The notes under the pieces were generated by a model. It was given only the letters and a program-made list of their open reading frames with translations. It searched no databases and was not told where the DNA came from. From Dyella sp. 2HG41-7 (GTDB lineage Bacteria > Pseudomonadota > Gammaproteobacteria > Xanthomonadales > Rhodanobacteraceae): a stretch of DNA of 64,000 bases. The position numbers and the translations under genes are program-made. The stretch is from NCBI RefSeq assembly GCF_021390675.1, contig NZ_JAJEJV010000004.1:3224001-3288000 (forward strand), read 5' to 3'. Shown here in pieces: positions 7,809-16,093 of this stretch (the stretch's first letter is position 1; each line of letters opens with the position of its first letter).

Positions 7809-10122
7809 GATCGCTTCCCTCCATGCCAGAACAAGCAAAACGCAGTTGCAGATGATTGCCATATTCGTCGTGCGTGTAGCTCAGTTCGCTGGCCATGGCG
7901 CGCACGAGGTGAATGCCAAGACCACCCTCTCGGTCTTTGTCCGCAATGTCGCCCGTGAGATGCGGGGAGGCGAATTGCAGCGGATCGAAGGGCGCGCCAT
8001 TGTGGTTCAACTCGGCCAACACAGCGCCTTCCACGACCGTGAGGCGAAGGCCGATCATGCCGTCGCCGTCGCGCATACCGCCGTGCTCGACCATATTGAT
8101 CATCAGCTCCTCGAGCACCAGGCGCACATCGGTTCGCACATCGTCTCGCACGCGCGCCTGCGCCAACGTTTCGTCGCTCCGTTCCAACGCTTCAAATACG
8201 TTATCGACCGCAGCGGGAAAAACGAGGTCGAGCATGGAGGCACCTTTTTCCAACCCAACGTGATTCCAACGCAACGCAAGCAGTGCAATGTCGTCGGCCT
8301 GACCCAATGCCGCCGAGTAGGCCTCGACGTCGTCACCCAGAAACTTCACCGGATCGGCGGCGCCCGAATGACTGAACTCCTCGATCTTAGCGAGTATCCG
8401 CTCGCTGCCGTACAACCCTAAAACGTCGTTGACAGCCTCCGTTACGCCGTCGGTATACATCAACAGCGTGTCGCCCGGCTTCATGCGGATACGAAAAACC
8501 GGGTACGACGCCTCCTCGTCCAATCCTAGCGCAGGACCCGACGCAAGCTGCAACAGTTTTGGCGCGTTTTCTCCCCACAGCACCGGCGGATCGTGCCCTG
8601 CGCTGGCGAGGGCCACGCTTCCGCTCGCAGTATCCAAGAATCCGCAAAGCAGAGTGACAAACATGCAATTGTCGTTGTTCCTGCACAACTCGCTGTTGAG
8701 CAATTGAAGCAAATGCTGCGGCGACTGAGCACGGGACGCCATCGCCTTGGCGAGCGTAATGGTGCGCGCCATAAAGAGCGCCGCAGGAATACCCTTGTCG
8801 GCCACGTCGCCGATCAGCACGCAGAACCGTTGACCGGGCAGCATGAAATAGCTGTATAGATCGCCGCCCACTGTCCTGGCAGGTCTTAACGCCGCGAACA
8901 GTTCGAAGTTTTGGCAGCGCGCATCGAGATAGTGCGGGCCTGGCAGCAACGCTGTTTGAATCTGCTGGGCGATTTCCAATTCGCTGGCGAGGCGTTGTTG
9001 TTCGCGCGCAATGCGTGTGAGTTCGACCAGATGCGCCGCCAATTCCTGTCGCATCTTGTCGAACGCACCGGTAAGCCGCCCTACTTCGTCATGCTGTCGC
9101 ATGGGCGGCAATGCAAAATCCAACGCACCGCGCGCGACAAACTCCGCACGTTCGGCGAGCACGCCTAGCGGCGCCAGCATGCGCCGAATGATCATCATGG
9201 TGAACAGCGCGAGCAACAGCAGCGTCAGCGCGCCGACCGCAAGCACGGCGAGAAACGCGTGCCGAACATCGGCGTAAATCAGTTCGTCGGGCACGATCAA
9301 CCCTAACGTCCAATCTGTGCCCTGAATGGGCTCGTCGTAAACCCAAACGTTGTCGTCCTGCTCATTCAACGCGGCGAGCTTCGACCATTTTTCAGCGGAG
9401 TCCGTCGCATTCAATTTGTCGAGCAGCGAGGAGTCGGCTTTGTCACCGACCAGGCTCGCGGTGTCGTTCGCCAGATAGGTGCCGTCGCGATCGACCACAA
9501 ACGCATGAATGCCTGCAGGCACTTTCATCGCCAGCAAAACGCCTTGCAGCCAATCCAGCGTGACGTCGGCATTGACCACGCCGACCGCGCTGCCATGGAT
9601 GACAATCGCAGAGGAATAACTGACCAGCTTTTGATGTCGCGAATGCGACAGGAATGGCGGTTGCCAGCACCCGCGGTCGCAGGTAAGTCCCTTCTGGAAC
9701 CAAGGCGCATTCCAATAGGGCGCAGGATCTTTAAAGAGATCCCGCGTCGCCAGAACGCCTTCGCTTGTTCGACCCACAAACGGCGATTGTCCGGCCGTTT
9801 GCGCGACCGTCGTGCCTGGCACAAACGCAACGGCCAAACCTGCCAGATCGGAGTCGCCGGCAATCGCATCGTGTATGAGAGGTTCCGCATCGAGAGGGCG
9901 CGGGCCGACGATGGTTGAAAGCACGCGCGCGGTGTCGGTGATTTTGTCCAACCGCTTCTGGATCAGGCTGCTTCCTTCGATCGCCAGCGCACCGGATTCG
10001 CGGTGCGCCTGCTCCAGAATTTGGCCGCCCACCATGCGAAACAACAGAAATCCGCTTGCGACGAACACAAGCGTCGCACCGGACAACACCCATAGAGCCA
10101 ACCTTGAGGCGAGGCTGCGCAC
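7798..10122 (-). CDS. Sensor phosphatase: extracellular sensor, HAMP, SpoIIE/RsbU PP2C domain, RsbW-like ATPase domain
   Basis: A 774-residue inner-membrane protein: TM helix near the start (ALWVLSGATLVFVASGFLLF), a Cache-like periplasmic sensor of about 250 residues, a second TM (AVLAVGALTLLLLALFTMMI), HAMP, a PP2C-type phosphatase (VGGDLYSYFMLP, ILIGDVADKGIPAALFMA, LLMYTDGVTEA), and a C-terminal HATPase_c domain of the RsbW/SpoIIAB type (RLVLEELMINMVEHG, GLGIHLVRAMASEL). It therefore joins the phosphatase that activates a STAS protein with the kinase that inactivates it. The GTG at 10122 is chosen for its GGGGGA upstream; an ATG at 10203 adds 27 residues but has no ribosome binding site. 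Confidence 0.88.
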   Translation of the reverse strand: MRSLASRLALWVLSGATLVFVASGFLLFRMVGGQILEQAHRESGALAIEGSSLIQKRLDKITDTARVLSTIVGPRPLDAEPLIHDAIAGDSDLAGLAVAFVPGTTVAQTAGQSPFVGRTSEGVLATRDLFKDPAPYWNAPWFQKGLTCDRGCWQPPFLSHSRHQKLVSYSSAIVIHGSAVGVVNADVTLDWLQGVLLAMKVPAGIHAFVVDRDGTYLANDTASLVGDKADSSLLDKLNATDSAEKWSKLAALNEQDDNVWVYDEPIQGTDWTLGLIVPDELIYADVRHAFLAVLAVGALTLLLLALFTMMIIRRMLAPLGVLAERAEFVARGALDFALPPMRQHDEVGRLTGAFDKMRQELAAHLVELTRIAREQQRLASELEIAQQIQTALLPGPHYLDARCQNFELFAALRPARTVGGDLYSYFMLPGQRFCVLIGDVADKGIPAALFMARTITLAKAMASRAQSPQHLLQLLNSELCRNNDNCMFVTLLCGFLDTASGSVALASAGHDPPVLWGENAPKLLQLASGPALGLDEEASYPVFRIRMKPGDTLLMYTDGVTEAVNDVLGLYGSERILAKIEEFSHSGAADPVKFLGDDVEAYSAALGQADDIALLALRWNHVGLEKGASMLDLVFPAAVDNVFEALERSDETLAQARVRDDVRTDVRLVLEELMINMVEHGGMRDGDGMIGLRLTVVEGAVLAELNHNGAPFDPLQFASPHLTGDIADKDREGGLGIHLVRAMASELSYTHDEYGNHLQLRFACSGMEGSDHDL

Positions 10123-10312
10123 CGCTATGAATCCCCCGTGTCGCGACCGGTCGTTCCATCGAACATCGATGGTGCGGAAAACCGTAGCGCGTAACTCAAG
10201 CATGCGCCAAAAAGCCAGGGAAATCCGGGATTAGATCAACGATCCGGATATTCGCTCTCAACGTTCCGCAACGGCTCGTCCGCGTTCGCGATAAAGTTAA
10301 TCAACCAATTGC

Positions 10313-10341
10313 TTGACAATCAACTTATATGTTGATATTAA
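10313..10341 (+). promoter_or_regulatory. Promoter with embedded inverted-repeat operator for the ArsR gene
   Basis: TTGACA at 10313-10318 and TATTAA at 10336-10341 are separated by 17 bp, a near-consensus sigma-70 promoter just before the ATG at 10348. Within the spacer, ATCAAC (10319-10324) and GTTGAT (10331-10336) form a perfect inverted repeat around TTATAT, as expected for an operator of the adjacent ArsR-type protein. A further AATCAAC lies at 10299-10305. The short distance to the ATG leaves almost no 5' leader. Confidence 0.7.
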
Positions 10342-10347
10342 AGCTAC

Positions 10348-10797
10348 ATGGTGAATATCCGACAGACATTGCACGTGGTGGACGGCGCCGAGACCAACCC
10401 CGATTTGGCGCAAGCGCGCCTGGATGAGGTGTTTTTCGCGCTCTCCGATCCGGTGCGGCGACAGATTCTGGAGCGACTCGACGGTCAGGCTCTGCTGGTC
10501 TCCGAGTTGGCCGCGTCCTTCGATATTTCGCTGCAGGCGGTTTCGCGTCATATCCAGGTACTGGTGCGAACCGGACTGATTCAACAGGAACGCACGGGAC
10601 GCATCAGCCGTTGCAGCCTCGACGCAGGCCCCATGCTCGACGCCGCCGTGTGGATGAATCGCTACAGCAAATACTGGCAGCAACAGTTCGACCTGCTCGC
10701 CGCCACCTTGGCCGATATCGACGAACGAAAGATGGCGCAATCGGCCCAGAAATCGGCACGCAAGCAGACCAGGAAGCCTCCGCCTCGAAAGAAATAA
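10348..10797 (+). CDS. ArsR/SmtB-family winged-helix regulator
   Basis: A 149-residue regulator. The winged helix spans about residues 25-95 (ALSDPVRRQILERLDGQ, LVSELAASFDISLQAVSRHIQVL, GLIQQERTGR). The usual metal-binding cysteines of ArsR/SmtB are absent, placing it with the metal-independent SdpR/YgaV-like group that controls its neighbours. The C-terminus is an unusual Lys/Arg-rich tail (KKSARKQTRKPPPRKK). The operator inside its own promoter predicts autorepression. The following DUF899 genes are probably regulated with it. Confidence 0.88.
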   Translation: MVNIRQTLHVVDGAETNPDLAQARLDEVFFALSDPVRRQILERLDGQALLVSELAASFDISLQAVSRHIQVLVRTGLIQQERTGRISRCSLDAGPMLDAAVWMNRYSKYWQQQFDLLAATLADIDERKMAQSAQKSARKQTRKPPPRKK

Positions 10798-10855
10798 GCG
10801 GCGCTCCGTTCGCAGCGCCGCACCGCCAAAATCACAACGTCCTATGGAGGGTGCT

Positions 10856-11560
10856 ATGGCAAAGCATCAAGTCGTCAGTCATCAAGATTGGATTGCCGCG
10901 CGCAAACAATTTCTCGCCAAAGAGAAAGAATTTACGCATCTGCGCGATGCGTTGAGCCGGCAGCGGCGCGAGCTGCCGTGGGAACGCGTCGAAAAGAACT
11001 ATGTTTTCGACACGGCACACGGCAAGGAAACGCTCGCCGATCTGTTCGGCAAGCACAGCCAGCTGATCGTTTATCACTTTATGTTCGCGCCGGATTGGGA
11101 TATCGGCTGCGCCAGCTGTTCGTTCTGGGCGGACAACTTCAACGGCATCATTCCGCATCTGAATCATCGGGATGTGTCGATGGTGGCCGTATCGCGCGCG
11201 CCGCTGCCGAAGCTGCAAGAACAGGCCAGAAAATTCGGCTGGACCTTCAAGTGGGTGTCGTCGTTCGGCAACGATTTCAATACCGATTTCAACGTGTCGT
11301 TTTCAGAAGACGCCATCGCGCGCGGCGAGGCGCGTTACAACTACGACATGCAACAAGTGAAGTCTCCGGAATGGCCGGGAGTGAGCGTGTTCTTTAAAGA
11401 AGACGGGCAAATCTTCCACACGTATTCCACGTACTCGCGCGGCATCGACATGTTCAACACGGCCTATCACTACCTCGATGTAGCGCCAAAGGGACGCGAC
11501 GAAGACGCGCTGTCGTTCGCCATGGCCTGGGTAAAGCATCGCATTGCCTACGATACTTAA
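10856..11560 (+). CDS. DUF899 family thioredoxin-fold protein (first copy)
   Basis: A 234-residue cytosolic protein. The central region has the DUF899 pattern DIGCASCSFWADNFNGIIPHL followed by VAVSRAPLPKLQEQARKFGW, a thioredoxin-like fold with the CxxC pair CASC. The function of DUF899 proteins is unproven; redox or peroxide-related roles are suggested by the fold. The start at ATG 10856 is preceded by GGAGG with spacing 5-6; an upstream in-frame ATG at 10844 overlaps that site. It lies 58 bases after the ArsR gene and 26 bases before a second DUF899 gene. Confidence 0.87.
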   Translation: MAKHQVVSHQDWIAARKQFLAKEKEFTHLRDALSRQRRELPWERVEKNYVFDTAHGKETLADLFGKHSQLIVYHFMFAPDWDIGCASCSFWADNFNGIIPHLNHRDVSMVAVSRAPLPKLQEQARKFGWTFKWVSSFGNDFNTDFNVSFSEDAIARGEARYNYDMQQVKSPEWPGVSVFFKEDGQIFHTYSTYSRGIDMFNTAYHYLDVAPKGRDEDALSFAMAWVKHRIAYDT

Positions 11561-11586
11561 GTCATCGTTGATGGGAGGATGTATCC

Positions 11587-12183
11587 ATGAAATACGCAGA
11601 AGTAAGCGGAAAACTGGCGGATTATCGCCATCAGATCGCGGATATCCGAGAAAAAATGCGCGACACGCTCGCCACCGTCGAACCGCAGGAAGTGAAGGAT
11701 TATGAATTCACGACCGCCGACGGCACGGTGCGGCTGTCCGAACTTTTCGGCGACCACGACGACTTGATTGTCGTCCACAACATGGGAATTTCCTGCTCGG
11801 CGTGCACCTTATGGGCCGATGGCTACAACGGGCTGCATCAGCACGTGGTGGCCCGCGCCGGCTTTGTGGTGTCGAGCCCCGATCGCCCAAACGTGCAGCA
11901 GCGATTCGCCCAAAGCCGCGGCTGGAAATTCCCGATGGTGAGCCATGCCGAGTCGAGCTTTGCAAAAGATATGGGCTTCGTGTCGGAGAAAGGTGGATGG
12001 ACGCCCGGCGTATCGGTGTTCCGGCGCGAAGACGGCGCAATCACCCGCGTGTCGGACACAAGCTTCCATCCCGGCGACGACTTCTGCACGTTGTGGCATT
12101 TCTTCGACATGCTGCCGGGCGGCGTCGGCGCGGCGCCGTCGCCAAGCTCGTCGACGAAATCGTCTTGCTGCAGCACGTCCTGA
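11587..12183 (+). CDS. DUF899 family thioredoxin-fold protein (second copy)
   Basis: A 198-residue protein that belongs to the same family as its upstream neighbour but is strongly diverged. It carries MGISCSACTLWADGYNGLHQHV and the later VSHAESSFAKDMGF; the pair CSAC replaces CASC. GGGAGG precedes the ATG at normal distance. The C-terminus ends in an atypical Ser/Cys-rich tail (STKSSCCSTS), and the last few residues may reflect drift. Tandem DUF899 genes behind an ArsR regulator suggest a single regulated unit. Confidence 0.85.
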   Translation: MKYAEVSGKLADYRHQIADIREKMRDTLATVEPQEVKDYEFTTADGTVRLSELFGDHDDLIVVHNMGISCSACTLWADGYNGLHQHVVARAGFVVSSPDRPNVQQRFAQSRGWKFPMVSHAESSFAKDMGFVSEKGGWTPGVSVFRREDGAITRVSDTSFHPGDDFCTLWHFFDMLPGGVGAAPSPSSSTKSSCCSTS

Positions 12184-12198
12184 GTTGGAACGCGCATC

Positions 12199-12417
12199 AT
12201 GTGCCCGATTTGCATCGGAACCGCACTTTATCTGCTGAGCGGAGCGGGTTCGGCGGGCGGCGTTACGGCACTCACGCTGCGGTCGATTACGCGTCGCCGC
12301 AGCGACGATTCGCCGAAAGCGGCGATACGATCGTCGAACGTTTCAGTCGATGGCATGCGCGCTTGCAAACACCAAGCGCGCCTCGACCGAACCGACGGCG
12401 CCATACCGACAAAGTAG
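12199..12417 (+). CDS. Small CPIC-motif protein, hypothetical
   Basis: A possible 72-residue protein starting MCPICIGTALYLLSGAGSAGG, a CxxC at residues 2-5 leading straight into a hydrophobic Gly/Ala helix. Short proteins beginning with MCPxC plus one helix are found near thioredoxin-like genes in other proteobacteria. It starts 15 bases after the second DUF899 stop, consistent with the same operon. The remaining ~45 residues are basic and unremarkable. The ribosome binding site is weak (GGAA), so the call rests on the N-terminal motif and context. Confidence 0.5.
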   Translation: MCPICIGTALYLLSGAGSAGGVTALTLRSITRRRSDDSPKAAIRSSNVSVDGMRACKHQARLDRTDGAIPTK

Positions 12418-12444
12418 CTTTGCACGACGAGGCGACGGAAGCGC

Positions 12445-13170
12445 CTACAAATGCTTCCAGACGAACTCGCTCAGTTTTCGCAGTTCATCGAACTGGCTTG
12501 CCAGCTCGAAGCTCAATAGAAAAATGCCGACGTGGAACAAGGCTTCGTATTTGACGGACCAATCCAGAAAAGGCGCTGCGAGGCGTTCTCGCAGCGCTGC
12601 CTGATTGAGCACCAGGCTAATCGCCACGCCAAGCACTGCACCGGCCAGCACGTCCGTGGGGTAATGCATGCCCAAATAAATGCGTGGGAAGCAAATAAAA
12701 GCCAGGGTGTACAAAAACGCGATGATGCCCAGCCGCTTCGAATAGAGAAAAATGCCGGTCGATACCGCACACCACATCATCGCGTGATCGCTGGGAAACG
12801 AGCTCCACGTGCGAATGATGGGCACCTTGCAGGCGGATGCGTCAGCAGGGAATCGCATCATCAGATCCGGGTCGGCGAAGGGCCGAATCCGAAACGGCAT
12901 GTAATGCGCAAGCAGCCTGCCGACGACTAATGCGACAAACGTGGCAATCGTTGTCGCGATCACTATCTCGCGATTGCGACGCTGGGTCGGGCCACCCGCA
13001 AACCACATCCACCACAAAATGCAGACCAGCCCGAGGCCGCGGGTGAAATAAAACTTTTCCATCGCCATGGCCATGTAATCGAACATGGGCCAGCGAAACG
13101 CGAAATGGTTAATAAACCGTAGAATGGTGAGATCGAATGTATTCACTGGGAGATGATATTCACGACACAA
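12445..13170 (-). CDS. PAP2-family membrane phosphatase
   Basis: A 241-residue integral membrane protein with the three lipid phosphatase motifs: RIRPFADPD, SSFPSDHAMM and RIYLGMHYPTDVLAG. About five to six hydrophobic helices are visible. Family members dephosphorylate undecaprenyl pyrophosphate, phosphatidic acid or other lipid phosphates, and a role in cell-envelope lipid recycling is likely. The frame begins with a TTG at 13170 (GGTGAG upstream); a GTG eight codons later is an alternative. Confidence 0.88.
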   Translation of the reverse strand: MCREYHLPVNTFDLTILRFINHFAFRWPMFDYMAMAMEKFYFTRGLGLVCILWWMWFAGGPTQRRNREIVIATTIATFVALVVGRLLAHYMPFRIRPFADPDLMMRFPADASACKVPIIRTWSSFPSDHAMMWCAVSTGIFLYSKRLGIIAFLYTLAFICFPRIYLGMHYPTDVLAGAVLGVAISLVLNQAALRERLAAPFLDWSVKYEALFHVGIFLLSFELASQFDELRKLSEFVWKHL

Positions 13171-13319
13171 TCGTTACATCTCACCATCTACTCAGTCTTC
13201 CGTAGTGCAGGCGTGAAAAGAGCTTAAACGCTCGGCCTCAAGTGAATAGTTAAAAGCTGCCGTAATTCGGTATTCAAACCGTAACTTACGCGCAACATCC
13301 CGACAGTTTGTATCAAGAC

Positions 13320-13724
13320 CTATCCGCGCCGAATTTCGGTGCGTCCGCCGCCGAAAAACAGGTATCGGCATTCGCCGTCGAAAGCCAATCGATGCCAGAC
13401 GCCGCACGGAATAAGTGTCGCTTCATTTTCCTGAAGCGCGATGGTTTCTTGAACGCCGCCGTGGTCGTCGAGGAGAACCACCGTGAGTTGCCCCGATATC
13501 GCGACGATCAGTTCGTCGCCTTCCAGATGACGTTCGCCGGCGTGGTCGCCGCTGAATGCCTGCACGACCAGACCGCCCAACACCCCGGCAATGGCGGGAT
13601 CCCAGGTCAAAATATCGCCGCGTCGCGTCGCGGACGAGAAATCCGGCGTCAGAAAGCTCGATTCTTGTCCTCGCGTGAGATCCACACGAGATTGCAGGAA
13701 ATTCACTACTTTGCTGCCTGTCAT
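13320..13724 (-). CDS. Cupin-domain protein
   Basis: A 134-residue single cupin. The conserved motif 1 is seen as AGERHLEGDELIVAISGQL and motif 2 as TLIPCGVWHRLAF, giving two His and a Glu for metal binding. Small cupins of this type serve as enzymes or as ligand sensors; the role here is unknown. ATG 13724 is preferred over 13736 because GAGGG lies just upstream of it. It faces the PAP2 gene in the same direction across a 150-base gap and is divergent from the ClpP-like gene. Confidence 0.82.
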   Translation of the reverse strand: MTGSKVVNFLQSRVDLTRGQESSFLTPDFSSATRRGDILTWDPAIAGVLGGLVVQAFSGDHAGERHLEGDELIVAISGQLTVVLLDDHGGVQETIALQENEATLIPCGVWHRLAFDGECRYLFFGGGRTEIRRG

Positions 13725-13813
13725 GGCTGCCCTCATCGCTTCTGTTCACCCACCGGACATCCGCAAACTAGGAAACTGCGCTGTTCCCACTCGTTTCGCA
13801 GTTCTATCAGAGA

Positions 13814-14941
13814 ATGGCCGCGCCGCTTCGCAACATCCTTCGCCACGCACCACGCCGCACCGTATTGCGCTCCTTTCCCCTGGTTTGTGCATGGCTGCTT
13901 GTCGCGGCCTTTTGCAGTGCCGCCCACGCTGCGAAGAGCAAGCCTCGGGCAGAGCCGTCCAACCAGCTTTCCATGCAGGTCAATGATGACCGAATGACGC
14001 TGGCGATCACGAAAGTGCCGCAGATTTATCTTTACGGCACGATCGACGCCGACGCGCCCGCGCGCTTCGAATCCTTGATGAAGTCCGGCAGGATTCCGCC
14101 AGGCACTGATATTTATTTGAATTCGACCAGCGGCGATGTCAACGCCGGCATCGCGCTCGGCAGGTTGTTCCGTTCCGGCGTGATGGCGACTCACCTCGGC
14201 ACGCCGCGCCCGCCGCGAAATGCGACGAACGTCAATCGGACGGCTATTTGCGAAGGTGCCTGCGCCTATGCGTATCTTGGCGGCATTTATCGCTGGGCGC
14301 CGGCCGGCAGCGACCGCATCGGCTTCTCAACGTATTCCGCGCAGCAGACGCCGCCAAATGTCGCTGCGTATCTCAAGGAAATGGATGTCGACGCAAGCGT
14401 GCTTACCGCGTCTGCGGGCACATCATCCGACCCCGTGATTCGTCCAACCGCCGATCAGATGTTGGCGAACGGCTTGGCGAACAACGGACGCCAGAATCTG
14501 GTTGCCACGTATAAATATTCTTCCGGCGCGCCGTTCCTGGAACTCAAGCAGATCGACCGCAACGGCGAGCACCGCATTACGCTGCTGTGCAAGCAAGGTG
14601 GCGCGGAACTGACCACGTACGACACGATCGGCGACATGCGTGCGCGGCAGATTCTTTCGCGCACGGCCCGTTCGTATTTCGAGATCAATCAGCAAGAAAC
14701 GTTGGCGCAGGATCAAGGCGCTACGCTGCTCGATCAATCCATCGTGATTCAACGCACTTACCCGTTGGCGGATTTGTCGCGCGTCGCCTCCGCACAAGCG
14801 ATGGGCGCATGGGTCGGCGATCGCAGAGGCTTGTTCCGTTACGGCTTCGCGTTCGAGGTCGGCGGTGTGCGCAAAGTGCTTACCGATTTCTATAACGCCT
14901 GCACCAGCTTTGCGCCGTGGTCGAGCAACAAACGTTCTTGA
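13814..14941 (+). CDS. Exported ClpP/crotonase-fold protein (COG3904-like), probable pseudoenzyme
   Basis: A 375-residue protein with a signal peptide (SFPLVCAWLLVAAFCSAAHA). Residues ~70-190 resemble the ClpP-like fold: IYLNSTSGDVNAGIALGRLFR matches the oxyanion/turn region, and CEGACAYAYLGGIYRWAP matches the helix that starts with the nucleophile. In relatives the residue before the A-C pair is Ser; here it is Gly148, so peptidase activity may be lost. The C-terminal ~180 residues are not recognised. It is divergent from the cupin gene and convergent with the V4R gene. Confidence 0.7.
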   Translation: MAAPLRNILRHAPRRTVLRSFPLVCAWLLVAAFCSAAHAAKSKPRAEPSNQLSMQVNDDRMTLAITKVPQIYLYGTIDADAPARFESLMKSGRIPPGTDIYLNSTSGDVNAGIALGRLFRSGVMATHLGTPRPPRNATNVNRTAICEGACAYAYLGGIYRWAPAGSDRIGFSTYSAQQTPPNVAAYLKEMDVDASVLTASAGTSSDPVIRPTADQMLANGLANNGRQNLVATYKYSSGAPFLELKQIDRNGEHRITLLCKQGGAELTTYDTIGDMRARQILSRTARSYFEINQQETLAQDQGATLLDQSIVIQRTYPLADLSRVASAQAMGAWVGDRRGLFRYGFAFEVGGVRKVLTDFYNACTSFAPWSSNKRS

Positions 14942-14959
14942 GCCTCTCCTCGTCGTTGT

Positions 14960-15988
14960 TCAATCCATGATCGCCAGTACGCACTCGTTAGCGCCGCAAC
15001 TGCGGCAGCCGACTTCGAAAATCGACAGGTTTTTCGACGGAAGCAACGGCCCCAGCAAGCCTTCCAGGTAGCCGCTGAAGAACTTGCAGCTGGAACGCCC
15101 CTCTTCTGTGCACAACGGGCTGTGGCGGATGTACAACTGATTGCCTTTGCGATCCATCTCGACCAAGGCGCTTAAAGCGGGAACGCCAATGCGGTCCAGC
15201 GCTTCTGCCACGTTCATCGTGCCATCGTTTGCATGGTTGCGCTCAAAGGCCCAGGTGCCGATACGCTGTCCCGCCAACTGCAAGGTCGATTCGCGCGCGC
15301 CTTCGGCGACGGATCGCTCCAGCTTTTTCACATGCGGAAAGATTTGCGGATAACTGCTCGTTAGTACAGGCAGCATGTCTTCAACGGCTTGCGTATCCGC
15401 ATCCAGAGGCGCCACGTCGACAAAGGGCTTCGAGGGTGCGGAGGGCGCACGCGACGGCGCGGGCGGGCGAACCAGGACGATGTCTGGCTCCTGCTTCGCA
15501 ACGATCGGCGGCGGCGGTGGCGCCATTTCCGGCTCTGCCGACCGACGTTCCACCGCAGCCGGAATGGGATCTATCGCTTGCTCGCTTGTTTCCGCCGGCA
15601 ACGTCGATACCTTCGGAGTCGACGCCTGCGAAACCGTCGATGGCGCTGGCGCGGGTTCGATTTTCGGCATGACCTGCGGCGGCGGCGCCGGAGGCGGAAC
15701 GTATCCCGAGGACATCGAGCGCGACGCGGCGAAGTGCGGCCTGGACTGCCCTTGCACATACGGAGCGATGTCGAAGCTGACGATGCGCGGATGCGTTTCC
15801 AGCATCGCTTCCAGAGTGCGCTGCTTTTGCGCAAGGCCCCGTACCACCAAGGTCAACAGCACGCCGTTGGCGTCATCGGCTAGACGCTGTTTTACGAGAG
15901 AAAATCCAAGACCAATGATGGAACGGCCCACATCAACCAGCAGGCCTTCTCGCGAATGCGATAGCCCCTGTACTTCCAGCTCGATCAT
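14960..15988 (-). CDS. ACT-like plus V4R domain protein with Pro-rich linker
   Basis: A 342-residue cytosolic protein. Residues 1-80 look like a small regulatory beta-alpha fold similar to ACT (HSREGLLVDVGRSIIGLGFSLVKQRL, TLEAMLETHPRIVSFDIAPY). Residues ~100-190 are a Pro/Ala-rich linker. The C-terminal ~140 residues resemble V4R: SPLCTEEGRSSCKFFSGYLEG and IFEVGCRSCGANECVLAI give a cysteine cluster suited to metal binding. V4R domains bind small hydrophobic ligands in sensors such as DmpR-type activators. With no output domain attached, it may act by protein contacts. Confidence 0.65.
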   Translation of the reverse strand: MIELEVQGLSHSREGLLVDVGRSIIGLGFSLVKQRLADDANGVLLTLVVRGLAQKQRTLEAMLETHPRIVSFDIAPYVQGQSRPHFAASRSMSSGYVPPPAPPPQVMPKIEPAPAPSTVSQASTPKVSTLPAETSEQAIDPIPAAVERRSAEPEMAPPPPPIVAKQEPDIVLVRPPAPSRAPSAPSKPFVDVAPLDADTQAVEDMLPVLTSSYPQIFPHVKKLERSVAEGARESTLQLAGQRIGTWAFERNHANDGTMNVAEALDRIGVPALSALVEMDRKGNQLYIRHSPLCTEEGRSSCKFFSGYLEGLLGPLLPSKNLSIFEVGCRSCGANECVLAIMD

Positions 15989-16093
15989 TAGGCCCCCCTG
16001 TGTTCGATGCTGGGTGATTCAATTGTCTTCAATACTGTGACCCATTTCGCAATCGAAAACCGTGACCCGCCTCAAACCGCGGTCAACGGAACC
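15989..16093. other. Intergenic spacer between divergent genes, 5' of foldback element
   Basis: This holds the presumed promoter of the V4R gene. No ORF is supported. Two GTGACCC words occur (near 16036 and 16061), without clear meaning. With the following foldback element and the short stretch to 16443 it makes a 455-base gene-free interval. Confidence 0.5.

Noticed and set aside
12117-12183. Possible frameshift at the end of the second DUF899 gene
   Set aside because: The Ser/Cys-rich tail looks odd, and another frame stays open, but no downstream family motif appears in that frame, so a frameshift is not supported.
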